Source: JAIQFV01 sp041494885
GTDB lineage: Bacteria > Acidobacteriota > Terriglobia > JAIQFV01
NCBI GenBank assembly: GCA_041494885.1
Contig: JBGQBO010000004.1
Span: 124,001-188,000 of the forward strand
DNA length: 64,000 nt
Reading direction: 5' to 3'
The notes under the pieces were generated by a model. The model was given only the letters and a program-made list of their open reading frames with translations. It was not told where the DNA came from and made no database searches. Both the position numbers and the translations under genes were made by a program. Below, one piece after another: positions 42,924 to 51,044 of the stretch (its first letter is position 1; each line of letters starts with the position of its first letter).

Positions 42924-44114
42924 TTAATGCGGTTTGATTTGGACGATAAAGGTTAGGGCCTTGACCGCCAGTTCACTAAGCAGGTAGGGCTTGGCAATCA
43001 GATCCGTACCTCCGCTCAGGTTCGACTGAGCGCGGCTCTGAAAATCGGACAGGACGGTTACGAAAACAACCGGCGTGTCCTTGTTCGTTGGCATGGTTCG
43101 CAATTCCTGGCACAGTTCGAATCCCGTAATGCCCGGCATGTCCACATCCAGGAAAATCAAGTCAAAGCGATTTTCGAGCAGGAGCTTCAGCGCCACATCC
43201 GGGTCCTCCACACTGACGGCCTTCAGACGCGCCTTGGCCAGGGCATTACAGAGTGTCCGCCGCGAAATGGGTTCGTCGTCCACGGCCATGATCAAAGTTG
43301 AGGATGGAAATTCGACTTGAGCGTAGGGGGCCTCCCCCAACATCCTCACCAGACAATCCACCGTGTTCGCAATCGTGCCCAAGGTGGAAAATGTAATCTC
43401 CCTTGGTTTATCGTGGAGTTCCTGGAGCATAATCTCAAATGCACTCGCGAGGTGGGAGATTCGCTGAAAACCGGTCATTCCTGCATAGCTGGCCAAGAAA
43501 TGAATCTGGCGGGACAACTCCTCCAAAAGCGGCAATCGTGCCGTGTCAGCGGACTTGAGGACGGCTTGCAGCTGATGGCGCAGATCCGACTGGAATTGAG
43601 GGGAGTGTTCCTTGAATTGCCTCCGAATCTCAGAGGGAAGGGCCGTATCAATATCCAACAAGGAGGCCGCAGCGGCCTCCTTGACCGCCGCGAAGGTGGA
43701 TGCTCCTCCCTGGCCCGCCGGGACCGGCGTCGTTGCCGGTGGCGGAGTGGGCGATAGAAGTTGGTTGATGATGTCCACCATCACTTTGGGTGAAGAGTTC
43801 AACTTGGAGACACACTGGTTGGCACCCGCGTCCCTGGCCTCCTGGAACATATCGCCATCATATCCATTGGAGACGACGACGATAGGAAGCGACTTCCATT
43901 CGGGCTGGGAACGCATCGTTCTGATGATCTCCAGTCCACCCATCTTGGGGAGAATCAGGTCCAATTGGATAAGATCGGGCTTGAAAGTCTTCAGTTTTTT
44001 CAGCCCCTCTTCTCCATCAAGCGCCACATCCACGGTGTAACCCGCGAGCTCAATTTTGTTGCTGTAAATAGCCGCAATGACCAGGTCGTCCTCAATGATT
44101 AAGACCTTCTTCAT
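42924..44114 (-). CDS. REC-Hpt-like-REC phosphorelay protein, copy 2
   Basis: 396 residues. A first receiver at about 1-120 has the acidic pair in 'IIEDD' and phospho-acceptor Asp52 ('IQLDLILPK'). A linker rich in Pro/Ala leads to a helical Hpt-like domain (about 165-270) with His205 in 'IHFLASYAGMTG', corresponding to the Hpt 'AH.LKG' helix. A second receiver at about 275-390 has Asp323 ('LIFLDVDMPG') and the Lys in 'LIAKPY'. No DNA-binding or enzymatic output is present. It is a close paralogue of the protein encoded at 44312-45523, with the same order of parts. It lies downstream of it by about 197 bp on the same strand. Confidence 0.88.
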   Translation of the reverse strand: MKKVLIIEDDLVIAAIYSNKIELAGYTVDVALDGEEGLKKLKTFKPDLIQLDLILPKMGGLEIIRTMRSQPEWKSLPIVVVSNGYDGDMFQEARDAGANQCVSKLNSSPKVMVDIINQLLSPTPPPATTPVPAGQGGASTFAAVKEAAAASLLDIDTALPSEIRRQFKEHSPQFQSDLRHQLQAVLKSADTARLPLLEELSRQIHFLASYAGMTGFQRISHLASAFEIMLQELHDKPREITFSTLGTIANTVDCLVRMLGEAPYAQVEFPSSTLIMAVDDEPISRRTLCNALAKARLKAVSVEDPDVALKLLLENRFDLIFLDVDMPGITGFELCQELRTMPTNKDTPVVFVTVLSDFQSRAQSNLSGGTDLIAKPYLLSELAVKALTFIVQIKPH

Positions 44115-44311
44115 GGATTACCCTCGGTCGTAGGATATAAAGCATTCGCACATGACCAGCCACAGCCTGATTCGGTTGGGGCACGCCTAAGGAGTGACCG
44201 GACGACCCATTGAGCCCTCAAAGTTCCCTCAAATCGCGCCCCCATACACTCCATTGACGACAGGCTCCCCTTAGATCGCGGTGGGACCTCTCACTCGAGG
44301 CAGCTAAAAAG

Positions 44312-45523
44312 TTACATTCGCGCCGAGCCCTTCTTGATTTGCACAATGAAAGTGAGCGCTTTGACAGCCAGCTCTGCCAAGAGAAAAGGCTTGGCGATAA
44401 GATCGGTCCCTCCGCTGGATTCGGATTGGAAGCGGCCTTCAAAATCAGACAACACAGTAACAAAGACAACGGGTGTTTCTTTATGCTTCGGCATCTTGCG
44501 TAGTTCTTTGCACAATTCAAACCCGGTCATTCCCGGCATTTGGGCATCCAGGAAGATCAAGTCGAAGCGGTTTTCCGCGAGTAGCTTTAAGGCCAGCTCA
44601 GGCCCATCAACGGTGACCGCCTTCAGATCGACCTTGGCCAGGGCGCTGGCAACGGCCCAACGCGAAATCGGCTCATCGTCCACCGCCAGGATCAGGCCGG
44701 ATGGAAGGAATTCACTCTGGGCATCCCCCGTCTCCTTGAGAAGAAGCACCAGGCAATCTACTGCTTGCGCGACCGTGCATAAGGTGGATGGGGTGACTTC
44801 GTTCGGTTTGTTGTGGAGTTCCTGGAGCATCACTTCGAAGGCATTGGCCAGATGCGAAATCCTGTGAAAGCCGGTCATTCCCGCGTAGCTCGCCAGGAAA
44901 TGAACGGGGCGGGACAGTTCATCCAAAAGGGGCAATCGTGCGGAGTTGCCGGGGCACCTGCGGACGGCCTGCAATCGCTGAATCAAATCAGCCTGAATCC
45001 GCGGAGAGCGCCGCACAAACTGCTGCCTGATTTCCGAAGGGAGGGTCGTTGCCATGTCCAACATTTGTGCAGCGAATGCCTCCTGCGCCGTTGCGGTTGC
45101 CGAGTCCGTGACGGCTTGCCCCTTTTGTTGCTCGAGAGGCTCGGCAATGGCCTCCTCAGTACCCAGAAGTTGGTCGATACTGTCGAGCATCACATCGGGT
45201 GAAGAGTTTAATTTGGAGATGCACCGGTTGGCGCCCGCTTCCCAGGCCTTTCTAAACATGTCGATGTCGTATCCGTTCGCGACGACCACGATTGGCAGGG
45301 ACTTCCACTCCGGGTGGCTACGAATATGCTTGATAATCTCGACCCCGTTCACTTTGGGGAGCATGAGATCCAGTTGAACAAGATCAGGCTTGAAAAGGTT
45401 CAGCTTCTCCAAGCCCTCTTCACCATCGAGGGCTACCTCGACAAGGTATCCTCCCAGTTCAATCTTGCTGCGATATATGGCTGCGATGATGAGGTCGTCT
45501 TCAATGATCAAAATCTTCTTCAT
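44312..45523 (-). CDS. REC-Hpt-like-REC phosphorelay protein, copy 1
   Basis: 403 residues with the same layout as its neighbour: receiver 1 with Asp52 ('VQLDLMLPK'), a middle Hpt-like helical domain with 'RPVHFLASYAGMTGFHRIS', and receiver 2 with Asp326 ('LIFLDAQMPG') and 'LIAKPF'. The first receiver contains 'NGYD' after its fourth strand where a Thr/Ser switch residue is usual, and this oddity is shared by both copies. The start overlaps the stop of the hybrid kinase gene (ATGA), so the kinase and this protein are made together. It probably passes phosphate between kinase Hpt and further receivers. No output domain. Confidence 0.88.
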   Translation of the reverse strand: MKKILIIEDDLIIAAIYRSKIELGGYLVEVALDGEEGLEKLNLFKPDLVQLDLMLPKVNGVEIIKHIRSHPEWKSLPIVVVANGYDIDMFRKAWEAGANRCISKLNSSPDVMLDSIDQLLGTEEAIAEPLEQQKGQAVTDSATATAQEAFAAQMLDMATTLPSEIRQQFVRRSPRIQADLIQRLQAVRRCPGNSARLPLLDELSRPVHFLASYAGMTGFHRISHLANAFEVMLQELHNKPNEVTPSTLCTVAQAVDCLVLLLKETGDAQSEFLPSGLILAVDDEPISRWAVASALAKVDLKAVTVDGPELALKLLAENRFDLIFLDAQMPGMTGFELCKELRKMPKHKETPVVFVTVLSDFEGRFQSESSGGTDLIAKPFLLAELAVKALTFIVQIKKGSARM

Positions 45524-48500
45524 AGGCCCTTCCCGACTGGCTGAATTGAGACTCCTGGAGCCTGAGTCGCCAGCAAACTACGCATTTGTTCCATTTCCCG
45601 GTGAGCTTGGTCGAGCCAATGCTCTGCACCGGACAACTGCCCTTCGCGCCCCTGGCGCTCCAGTTCTCTCAAAGATTTTACAATTGCTTTCATCCCGCAG
45701 GTTAAGCTTGAGCCGACCAGCTTATGCGCCAACCGATTGACCTCTTGTGCAGACCCGGCTTTGAGAGCTGCAACCAGGGTATGGATGATCTCCTCCGCCT
45801 GCCGGAAGTACAGATCAACCATCTCCTGCACCCGTTCGGGATCTCCCCCGCATATCTCTTGCAGTCGATCGATGTCGACCGCTGGTTCTTTCGGAACCGC
45901 TTCCGGCATTGGCTGATCCGGTTGGAGTTGCGCCTTGGTCCCCGCAGCCGGGGCGTCCTCGGTGACTTCCGAAGGGGTGCAACGCTCCAACATCCTGCGC
46001 AATTCGTCCAGTCGAACCGGTTTGCTGAGATAGTGATTCATGCCTGAGGCAAGGCACTTTTCACGGTCTCCGACCATGGCATGGGCGGTCATAGCGATGA
46101 TGAACGCTGGTCTCTTTTGCTTTTCTTGCTCGTACACCCGCACTTGACGTGTCGCTTCATAACCATCCATCTCTGGCATCTGACAATCCATCAGGATGAC
46201 GTCATACGGGATGCGCCCGATGGCCTCCAGTACCTCCAGCCCGTTTGCGACCGCATCAGCACTATAGCCCAACTTCCGCAACTGTCCCAAGGTCACCTTT
46301 TGGTTGAGCAGGTTGTCTTCGGCCAAAAGGACACGCAACTTCCGGACCGGACGGTGCTCTGAACCAGGGGCCGCAGTGACAGGGGAACTTTTTGGCGGCG
46401 CCTGGGGCATAACCAACGTCAAGCAGTCGAAGAGCCGTGCCTGTTTGACCGGTCTTGTCAGGCAGGCGTCAATGCCGGCTGCCTTCATCTGTCCCGGGTC
46501 AAGGGACTGACCCATGGAGGCAAGAAGGACCAGCCGGGTCTTGGCGATTGCAGGATCCGCCTTGAGGGTGCGTGCGAGGAGCATGCCATCTATTTCCAAC
46601 AGCTGCTGATCCAGGATCACCAGGTCAAAGGGATCGGCGGCTGATGCCTCTCGTAACATGCGCAGTGCCTCCTCAGCATTTCCAGCGCTCTTGCTGCGCA
46701 TCTTCCAGGTCTCGGTCTGATGTTCCAATTCGAGGCGGTTCGTGGAATTTTCATCTACAATCAACACCCGTCGATTTACTAGATTACCTTTTGTGGTTTC
46801 TGACGAGGCGAGGGCGGGCGACTGCTTCTCCAGCAGGACAGTAAACCAGAAGGTTGACCCTTCCCCCGCCTTGCTCTCCACCCCGATTTGGCCGCTCATC
46901 ATTTCCACCAACTGCTTGGAGACCGCCAAACCGAGCCCGGTCCCTCCATACTTGCGCGTGGTGGAATTATCGGCCTGGCTAAAAGCCTTGAAGAGTCGCC
47001 CCTGAGCTTCCGGCGAGATCCCAATGCCGGTGTCCTTGACCTCGAAGCGCAACATGACTTGGGTCGGCCTTTCGTCCTCCTTGGCCACGCGCACCGTGAC
47101 CTCGCCCCCCTCAGTAAATTTGACCGCGTTGCTGACCAGGTTCGTGAGAATCTGTCGCAAGCGGCCAGGATCTCCGCGCAGCTGCGTCGGCACCTCCGGG
47201 GGGACAATCCCAGCCAACGCGATTTTTTTTGTCTGAGCAGATTCATTCACCAACGCGAGGGCATCCTGCACCGCTTCTCGCAGATCAAAGTCGAGGATTT
47301 CAAAGGTAAGTTTCTTGGCATCGATTTTGGAGAAATCCAGGATATCGTTGATAAGAGCGAGCATCGATTCTCCACAGGTGCGGAGCGTCTCAGCATACTC
47401 CCGCTGCACCGCCGTCAGTTCGGTATCCAGGAGTAAATTTGTCATTCCGATGACGCCGTTCATCGGGGTGCGAATCTCATGGCTCATGTTTGCCAGAAAT
47501 TGGGTCCGGGCTCGCGTGGCGGCTTCGGCAGCTTCCTTCGCCAGGCGCAATTCCTCTTCGGCCTGAATCCGCTCCGTCATATCCCGACCAATGCCCTCAA
47601 TGGCAACCGGGTTCCCGTCGGGACCTCGAACGAGGCGAATGTTCTCTTCCACGAGGAGTGAGGTGCCGTCCCTTTTCTTAAACCGCATGCGATAGTTCCG
47701 GACAAATCCGGAGCCAGCCAGCGCCCGCTTGAGCCGCTCTCGTTCTCTCGGAATGGCGCCCACGGTCTGCCCGAGATCCTTACCCAGTAAATCCCGCTCA
47801 CTTTCATAGCCCAGCATTTTGACAGCGCTGGGATTGGCCAGCGTAACAGCCCCGTCCACAGTGGCCACAAGAACATAATCCTGCATATTTTCAATGATGT
47901 TTCGGAACTTCTCTTCACTCTCACGCAGCGCATCCTCCATGTGCTTGCGCTCCGTGACGTCGGTCATGAATGCGAGCGTCGCGGGTCCCTCCGCGAGTTG
48001 AACGCGGTTGGCCGCGAGAAACACTGGGAATTGCGAGCCATCCCTGCGCTGGCCGACGGTCTCATACTCATTGGGGACCGGCAAACCCAGGGCGCGGCGT
48101 CGCATACGGCTCGCGATCTCCTCCCGACACTGGGGCGCGTACATTTCCAACACTGGCTGATCGCGCAGTTGCTCTTCGCTCTGAAATCCGAACATCCGCA
48201 GGAACGCGGAGTTCGCATAAAAGATCTGTTCCCCCCGAGTCACGCTGATGGCAACGGGCGCATTCTCAATTAGAGACCGGAAACGGGCTTCACTCACCCG
48301 GAGCGCCTCTTCCATTCGTTTCCGCTCCGTGATCTCGTTGACCACGCCAATAAAATAGAGGGGTTTGCGGTGTTCATCCCGAATGACAGAAACCGCCGCA
48401 TCGATCCAGATACAGCAATTATCTTTGGTGATGTATTGGTTTTCCATCCGGTACTGGTCCCGCTCATCTTGCAATAGTTCTGACAACAGGGTGCGCTCAG

Positions 48501-48765
48501 TCTCGACAAAATCCGGGTGGGTCAACTGTGCAATATTCATCCCGATCAGCTCTTGCCCCGAGTAGCGAACGAGCTCCTGGAAAGCTTTGTTGGTGTAGAG
48601 GAGGTTGCCCTCCCGATCACCAAAGGATATACCGGTATTGCTGCTCTCAAAGATGCCCCGAAACCGAGCCTCGCTCTCTCGCAGGGCGCTAATCAGGTTC
48701 TTGAGCTTCGCGGCTTGCTCCGCTGGTCCAACTGTCACCGTGTTTGTTTTCCCCAGTTCCTGCAT
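45520..48765 (-). CDS. Soluble hybrid histidine kinase: three PAS, HisKA, HATPase, two REC, Hpt
   Basis: 1081 residues without membrane segments. Three PAS domains lie at about 25-150, 155-275 and 280-405, each ending in the 'DVTERK'-type motif. The dimerisation helix has His429 in FLANMSHEIRTPMNG, and the ATPase follows ('DTGIGIS', 'GGTGLGLAVSKQLVE'). Receiver 1 has Asp719 ('LVILDQQ') but a reduced acidic pair. Receiver 2 has Asp860 ('VILMDCQMPEMDG'). The Hpt domain has His1014 ('LAHKLVGSS'). This is a BarA/RpfC-like phosphorelay kinase in one chain, sensing a cytoplasmic signal. Its stop overlaps the start of the first REC-Hpt-REC gene. GAGGGGGTGG precedes the ATG. No cognate output regulator is adjacent. 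Confidence 0.93.
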   Translation of the reverse strand: MQELGKTNTVTVGPAEQAAKLKNLISALRESEARFRGIFESSNTGISFGDREGNLLYTNKAFQELVRYSGQELIGMNIAQLTHPDFVETERTLLSELLQDERDQYRMENQYITKDNCCIWIDAAVSVIRDEHRKPLYFIGVVNEITERKRMEEALRVSEARFRSLIENAPVAISVTRGEQIFYANSAFLRMFGFQSEEQLRDQPVLEMYAPQCREEIASRMRRRALGLPVPNEYETVGQRRDGSQFPVFLAANRVQLAEGPATLAFMTDVTERKHMEDALRESEEKFRNIIENMQDYVLVATVDGAVTLANPSAVKMLGYESERDLLGKDLGQTVGAIPRERERLKRALAGSGFVRNYRMRFKKRDGTSLLVEENIRLVRGPDGNPVAIEGIGRDMTERIQAEEELRLAKEAAEAATRARTQFLANMSHEIRTPMNGVIGMTNLLLDTELTAVQREYAETLRTCGESMLALINDILDFSKIDAKKLTFEILDFDLREAVQDALALVNESAQTKKIALAGIVPPEVPTQLRGDPGRLRQILTNLVSNAVKFTEGGEVTVRVAKEDERPTQVMLRFEVKDTGIGISPEAQGRLFKAFSQADNSTTRKYGGTGLGLAVSKQLVEMMSGQIGVESKAGEGSTFWFTVLLEKQSPALASSETTKGNLVNRRVLIVDENSTNRLELEHQTETWKMRSKSAGNAEEALRMLREASAADPFDLVILDQQLLEIDGMLLARTLKADPAIAKTRLVLLASMGQSLDPGQMKAAGIDACLTRPVKQARLFDCLTLVMPQAPPKSSPVTAAPGSEHRPVRKLRVLLAEDNLLNQKVTLGQLRKLGYSADAVANGLEVLEAIGRIPYDVILMDCQMPEMDGYEATRQVRVYEQEKQKRPAFIIAMTAHAMVGDREKCLASGMNHYLSKPVRLDELRRMLERCTPSEVTEDAPAAGTKAQLQPDQPMPEAVPKEPAVDIDRLQEICGGDPERVQEMVDLYFRQAEEIIHTLVAALKAGSAQEVNRLAHKLVGSSLTCGMKAIVKSLRELERQGREGQLSGAEHWLDQAHREMEQMRSLLATQAPGVSIQPVGKGL

Positions 48766-49476
48766 TTAATGCGCCACCCCCTCTTGTTTTCGTGCCCAGC
48801 TTCTCATCTCATGAGCCCTCCGTGTGAAGTGGCCGTACTCACCCATCAACCTCAGGCTTTGTTCCTTGGAAACTTCGATTGAATCGTGATGCTGTGACGA
48901 ACAACGCTTGGTCACGCAAGGACAACACCTGACAGATGTCATTCCTCTCGCGCGTAAAGAACGCATCACGGCCTCGCTCGGGTCAAGATTCTGCACGGAG
49001 GTGGCCAACGGCTATTCCTTGATTTTCCAACAATCCTGCAACCTTGCGCCCCAACCTGGATTGACTCCCTCATAGTCAAGATTCACACTCAGGGCGGCGG
49101 GTTTTAACGGTATAAACCCGTGCGAACCCATAGAAATTAGGATAAGGTCACTGTCTAATTTGATTTGACCCTTCCCACCACCCTTTCCACATAACGTATC
49201 GCCCTTTTTTTGAATAGCTTTAGCAATTTCTTCTGGGACTGTAATCCAACAAGCATCGCAGGATAAACTGACTGTGCGGCGAGGAGGGGAACCGGTTTGT
49301 GGGTTTATCAGAGGCGAGCAACTGCGCAAAGGGGGGGGCAGTCTTGCTAACTAAATTCCAATATCAGAGAAACAGGAGAAATGGAGCTGTCATCCCCATG
49401 CAAAGGGAGTGATGAAACTCAAGAATTCGGGCCTAAGCTCCCCTCGCCAGATGTGCGCTCGACACCATCTCCTAAC
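48766..49476. other. Large intergenic region (about 710 bp)
   Basis: It separates the kinase operon from the tRNA-Leu terminator; both lie on the minus strand. It contains the kinase promoter, which I cannot pinpoint, an eight-G run at 49331-49338, and the AT-rich open frame at 49012-49329 listed separately. An 80-codon frame at 48766-49008 is not convincing. Confidence 0.5.
49012..49329 (-). CDS. AT-rich open frame or gene fragment, unrecognised
   Basis: About 105 codons, no ATG start (the listed start is TTG, and the frame stays open only a few codons further up, across the eight-G run). The encoded segment has real-protein character in its second half: 'SLSCDACWITVPEEIAKAI', 'KKGDTLCGKGGGKG', 'LILISMGSHGF'. 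The CxxC and a later Cys could bind Zn. Codons are markedly richer in A/T (ATT, GCT, AAA, TTA, CAA) than in all neighbours, which suggests foreign origin or a decayed gene. No family recognised. Confidence 0.3.
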   Translation of the reverse strand: MRSCSPLINPQTGSPPRRTVSLSCDACWITVPEEIAKAIQKKGDTLCGKGGGKGQIKLDSDLILISMGSHGFIPLKPAALSVNLDYEGVNPGWGARLQDCWKIKE

Positions 49477-49503
49477 AAAAAAGCCATTCCTCTTGAATGG
49501 CTT
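49477..49503 (-). terminator. Rho-independent terminator after tRNA-Leu
   Basis: On the minus strand AAGCCATTC, a 5-nt loop and GAATGGCTT form a 9-bp perfect stem (49481-49489 with 49495-49503) followed by a run of T (A's at 49477-49482 on the plus strand). It is a textbook intrinsic terminator. It lies 29 bp beyond the tRNA 3' end and closes the gap-pgk-tpiA-secG-tRNA transcript. Confidence 0.9.
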
Positions 49504-49531
49504 CCGGTCGCGCATGAAATAAGTTGAAAAA

Positions 49532-49616
49532 TGGTGCGGAAGGTGGGACTTGAACCCACATGCCTCACGGCGCCACCCCCTCAAGATGGTGCGTCTGCCA
49601 ATTCCGCCACTTCCGC
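49532..49616 (-). tRNA. tRNA-Leu (anticodon GAG), CCA encoded
   Basis: The minus strand folds as a tRNA of 85 nt including CCA. Acceptor GCGGAAG (5' end at 49616) pairs with CTTCCGC, followed by A and CCA (49532-49535). The D-arm has GCGGAATTGGCAGACGC. Anticodon stem CCATC/GGTGG holds loop TTGAGGG, giving anticodon GAG. A class II variable arm (GCC-GTGA-GGC) follows, and the T-arm is GTGGG-TTCAAGT-CCCAC. GAG reads CUC and CUU leucine codons. It lies 87 bp after secG on the same strand. Confidence 0.95.
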
Positions 49617-49703
49617 GTTTTAACCTCGGCAAAGATCAAGCTGAACTGGATCTCCGATTTTCATCCCAGCGATGAGCAATCGGGAGGGACTGTATATTTC
49701 CGA

Positions 49704-50177
49704 TTACTTCTTTACAGGCTGTGCCGGTGCCGGCTTTTCAGTCGTCGATTTCCCAGGCTGAGATGCCCCCGACTTTCCCTGATTCGGTGCAGAGGCCGGG
49801 GCGTTACCCGTCGGCTTTGCACCCGCCGTTGGGGGAGCCGCTGATTGTGGTTGAGGTGTCACGGGTGTCGGCGTGGCCGGAGGCGAGAGGGGGATCGACT
49901 GTTGAGAGGCCGGCGCGCTTCCCCCTTCCAACACAGACCCCGTGCTCCGCCGTGAAGCCATGATCGCCAGCGTCACTGAAGTGATCATGAAGATGATGGC
50001 CGAGGCCGTTGTTAACTTAGAGAGTAGTGTGGCAGCACCCCGGGGTCCGAAGGCCGTCTGGCTGCCGCCACCTCCGAAGGCCCCCGCCAAGTCTGCACTT
50101 TTACCGCTCTGCAGCAGCACAACCATAATCATGACGACTGACGCCAAAATATGAATTGCAGTAACTATTGCAAGCAT
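49704..50177 (-). CDS. secG: Preprotein translocase subunit SecG
   Basis: 157 residues from the ATG at 50177. It has two membrane helices (about 3-22 and 50-72) separated by the SecG loop 'LLQSGKSADLAGAFGGGGSQTAFG', which is diagnostic. A long Pro/Ala/Gln-rich C-terminal tail (about 80-157) is longer than in E. coli but common in this phylum. SecG assists SecYE in protein export. The frame is open to 50234, but the upstream codons are non-conserved and AAGGGAAAGGCG precedes the chosen ATG. It is co-transcribed after tpiA (34 bp). Confidence 0.93.
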   Translation of the reverse strand: MLAIVTAIHILASVVMIMVVLLQSGKSADLAGAFGGGGSQTAFGPRGAATLLSKLTTASAIIFMITSVTLAIMASRRSTGSVLEGGSAPASQQSIPLSPPATPTPVTPQPQSAAPPTAGAKPTGNAPASAPNQGKSGASQPGKSTTEKPAPAQPVKK

Positions 50178-50211
50178 GAAAACGCCTTTCCCTTGAAATG
50201 TTCTCTGCCGC

Positions 50212-50961
50212 CTAAAAATTGACGATGGCGGCAAATGAATCAGGCTTTAGACTAGCGCCACCCACCAACGCTCCATCAATCTCGGGCTGGGCCATCAGAC
50301 CCTGAATATTATCAGGCTTGACACTGCCCCCGTAAAGAATCCGAAGAGCCGCGGCACTGGATGTAGAAAACAACTTCCCGATCGTCGCTCGAATCAGCCG
50401 ATGGGTTTCAGCCGCCAGTTCCGGTGTTGCGGTGCGCCCTGTGCCAATCGCCCACACCGGCTCGTAAGCCATAATAATATGAGAAAGCTGCAGCTCTGTC
50501 AACGTGCTGAGCCCCCATGTCGTTTGCTCCCCCAGCACTTTTTCCGTTTGATTCTGTTCGCGCTCTGCCAAAGATTCGCCGATGCAGACAATCGGGGTGA
50601 GTGAGGCCCGCAGGGCCGCGAAGATCTTCTTGTTGACCGTCTCGTTGGTTTCCCCGAAGAACTGGCGACGCTCTGAATGCCCAATGATCACGTGACTCGC
50701 TCCCGCGTCTCGAATCATCCCGCAGGAGACCTCACCGGTGAATGCCCCTTCCTTTTCCCAATGGCAGTCCTGGGCGGAGACGCGGACATTCGTTCCCGTC
50801 AGGCGTTGAGCCACACTCGACAGCGCGATGAACGGAGGAGCCACGACCACTTCGCAGTGCGTGGAGGCTTTGACGAGGGGAACCAGGGTATCCACAAAAG
50901 TGATCGATTCCTCAATCGTCTTGAACATTTTCCAGTTGCCGGCAATCACAGGTTTTCGCAT
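50212..50961 (-). CDS. tpiA: Triosephosphate isomerase
   Basis: 249 residues, normal length. It interconverts dihydroxyacetone phosphate and glyceraldehyde 3-phosphate. Active-site residues are visible: Asn9 and Lys11 (GNWKM), His95 (IGHSERR), Glu167 (AYEPVWAIGTG), and the phosphate-binding 'LYGGSVKPDN' and 'GALVGGASL'. It is cytoplasmic. It lies between pgk (83 bp upstream) and secG (34 bp downstream), a gene order widespread in bacteria. Confidence 0.97.
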   Translation of the reverse strand: MRKPVIAGNWKMFKTIEESITFVDTLVPLVKASTHCEVVVAPPFIALSSVAQRLTGTNVRVSAQDCHWEKEGAFTGEVSCGMIRDAGASHVIIGHSERRQFFGETNETVNKKIFAALRASLTPIVCIGESLAEREQNQTEKVLGEQTTWGLSTLTELQLSHIIMAYEPVWAIGTGRTATPELAAETHRLIRATIGKLFSTSSAAALRILYGGSVKPDNIQGLMAQPEIDGALVGGASLKPDSFAAIVNF

Positions 50962-51044
50962 AAGAATTAAAGTCTCGTTTCGACGGCTAGAGTCTCATCG
51001 TGAACCCGCGGATAGAAATTTCCAGGGTGCCTGGCCGGATAACT

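Noticed and set aside
48766..49008. 80-codon minus-strand frame before the hybrid kinase
   Set aside because: Basic, Cys/Ser/His-scattered composition without pattern; overlaps the expected kinase promoter.
49532..49616. Reading the tRNA anticodon as TGA (serine)
   Set aside because: Only the TTGAGGG loop gives a five-base-pair anticodon stem (CCATC/GGTGG), so the anticodon is GAG, leucine.
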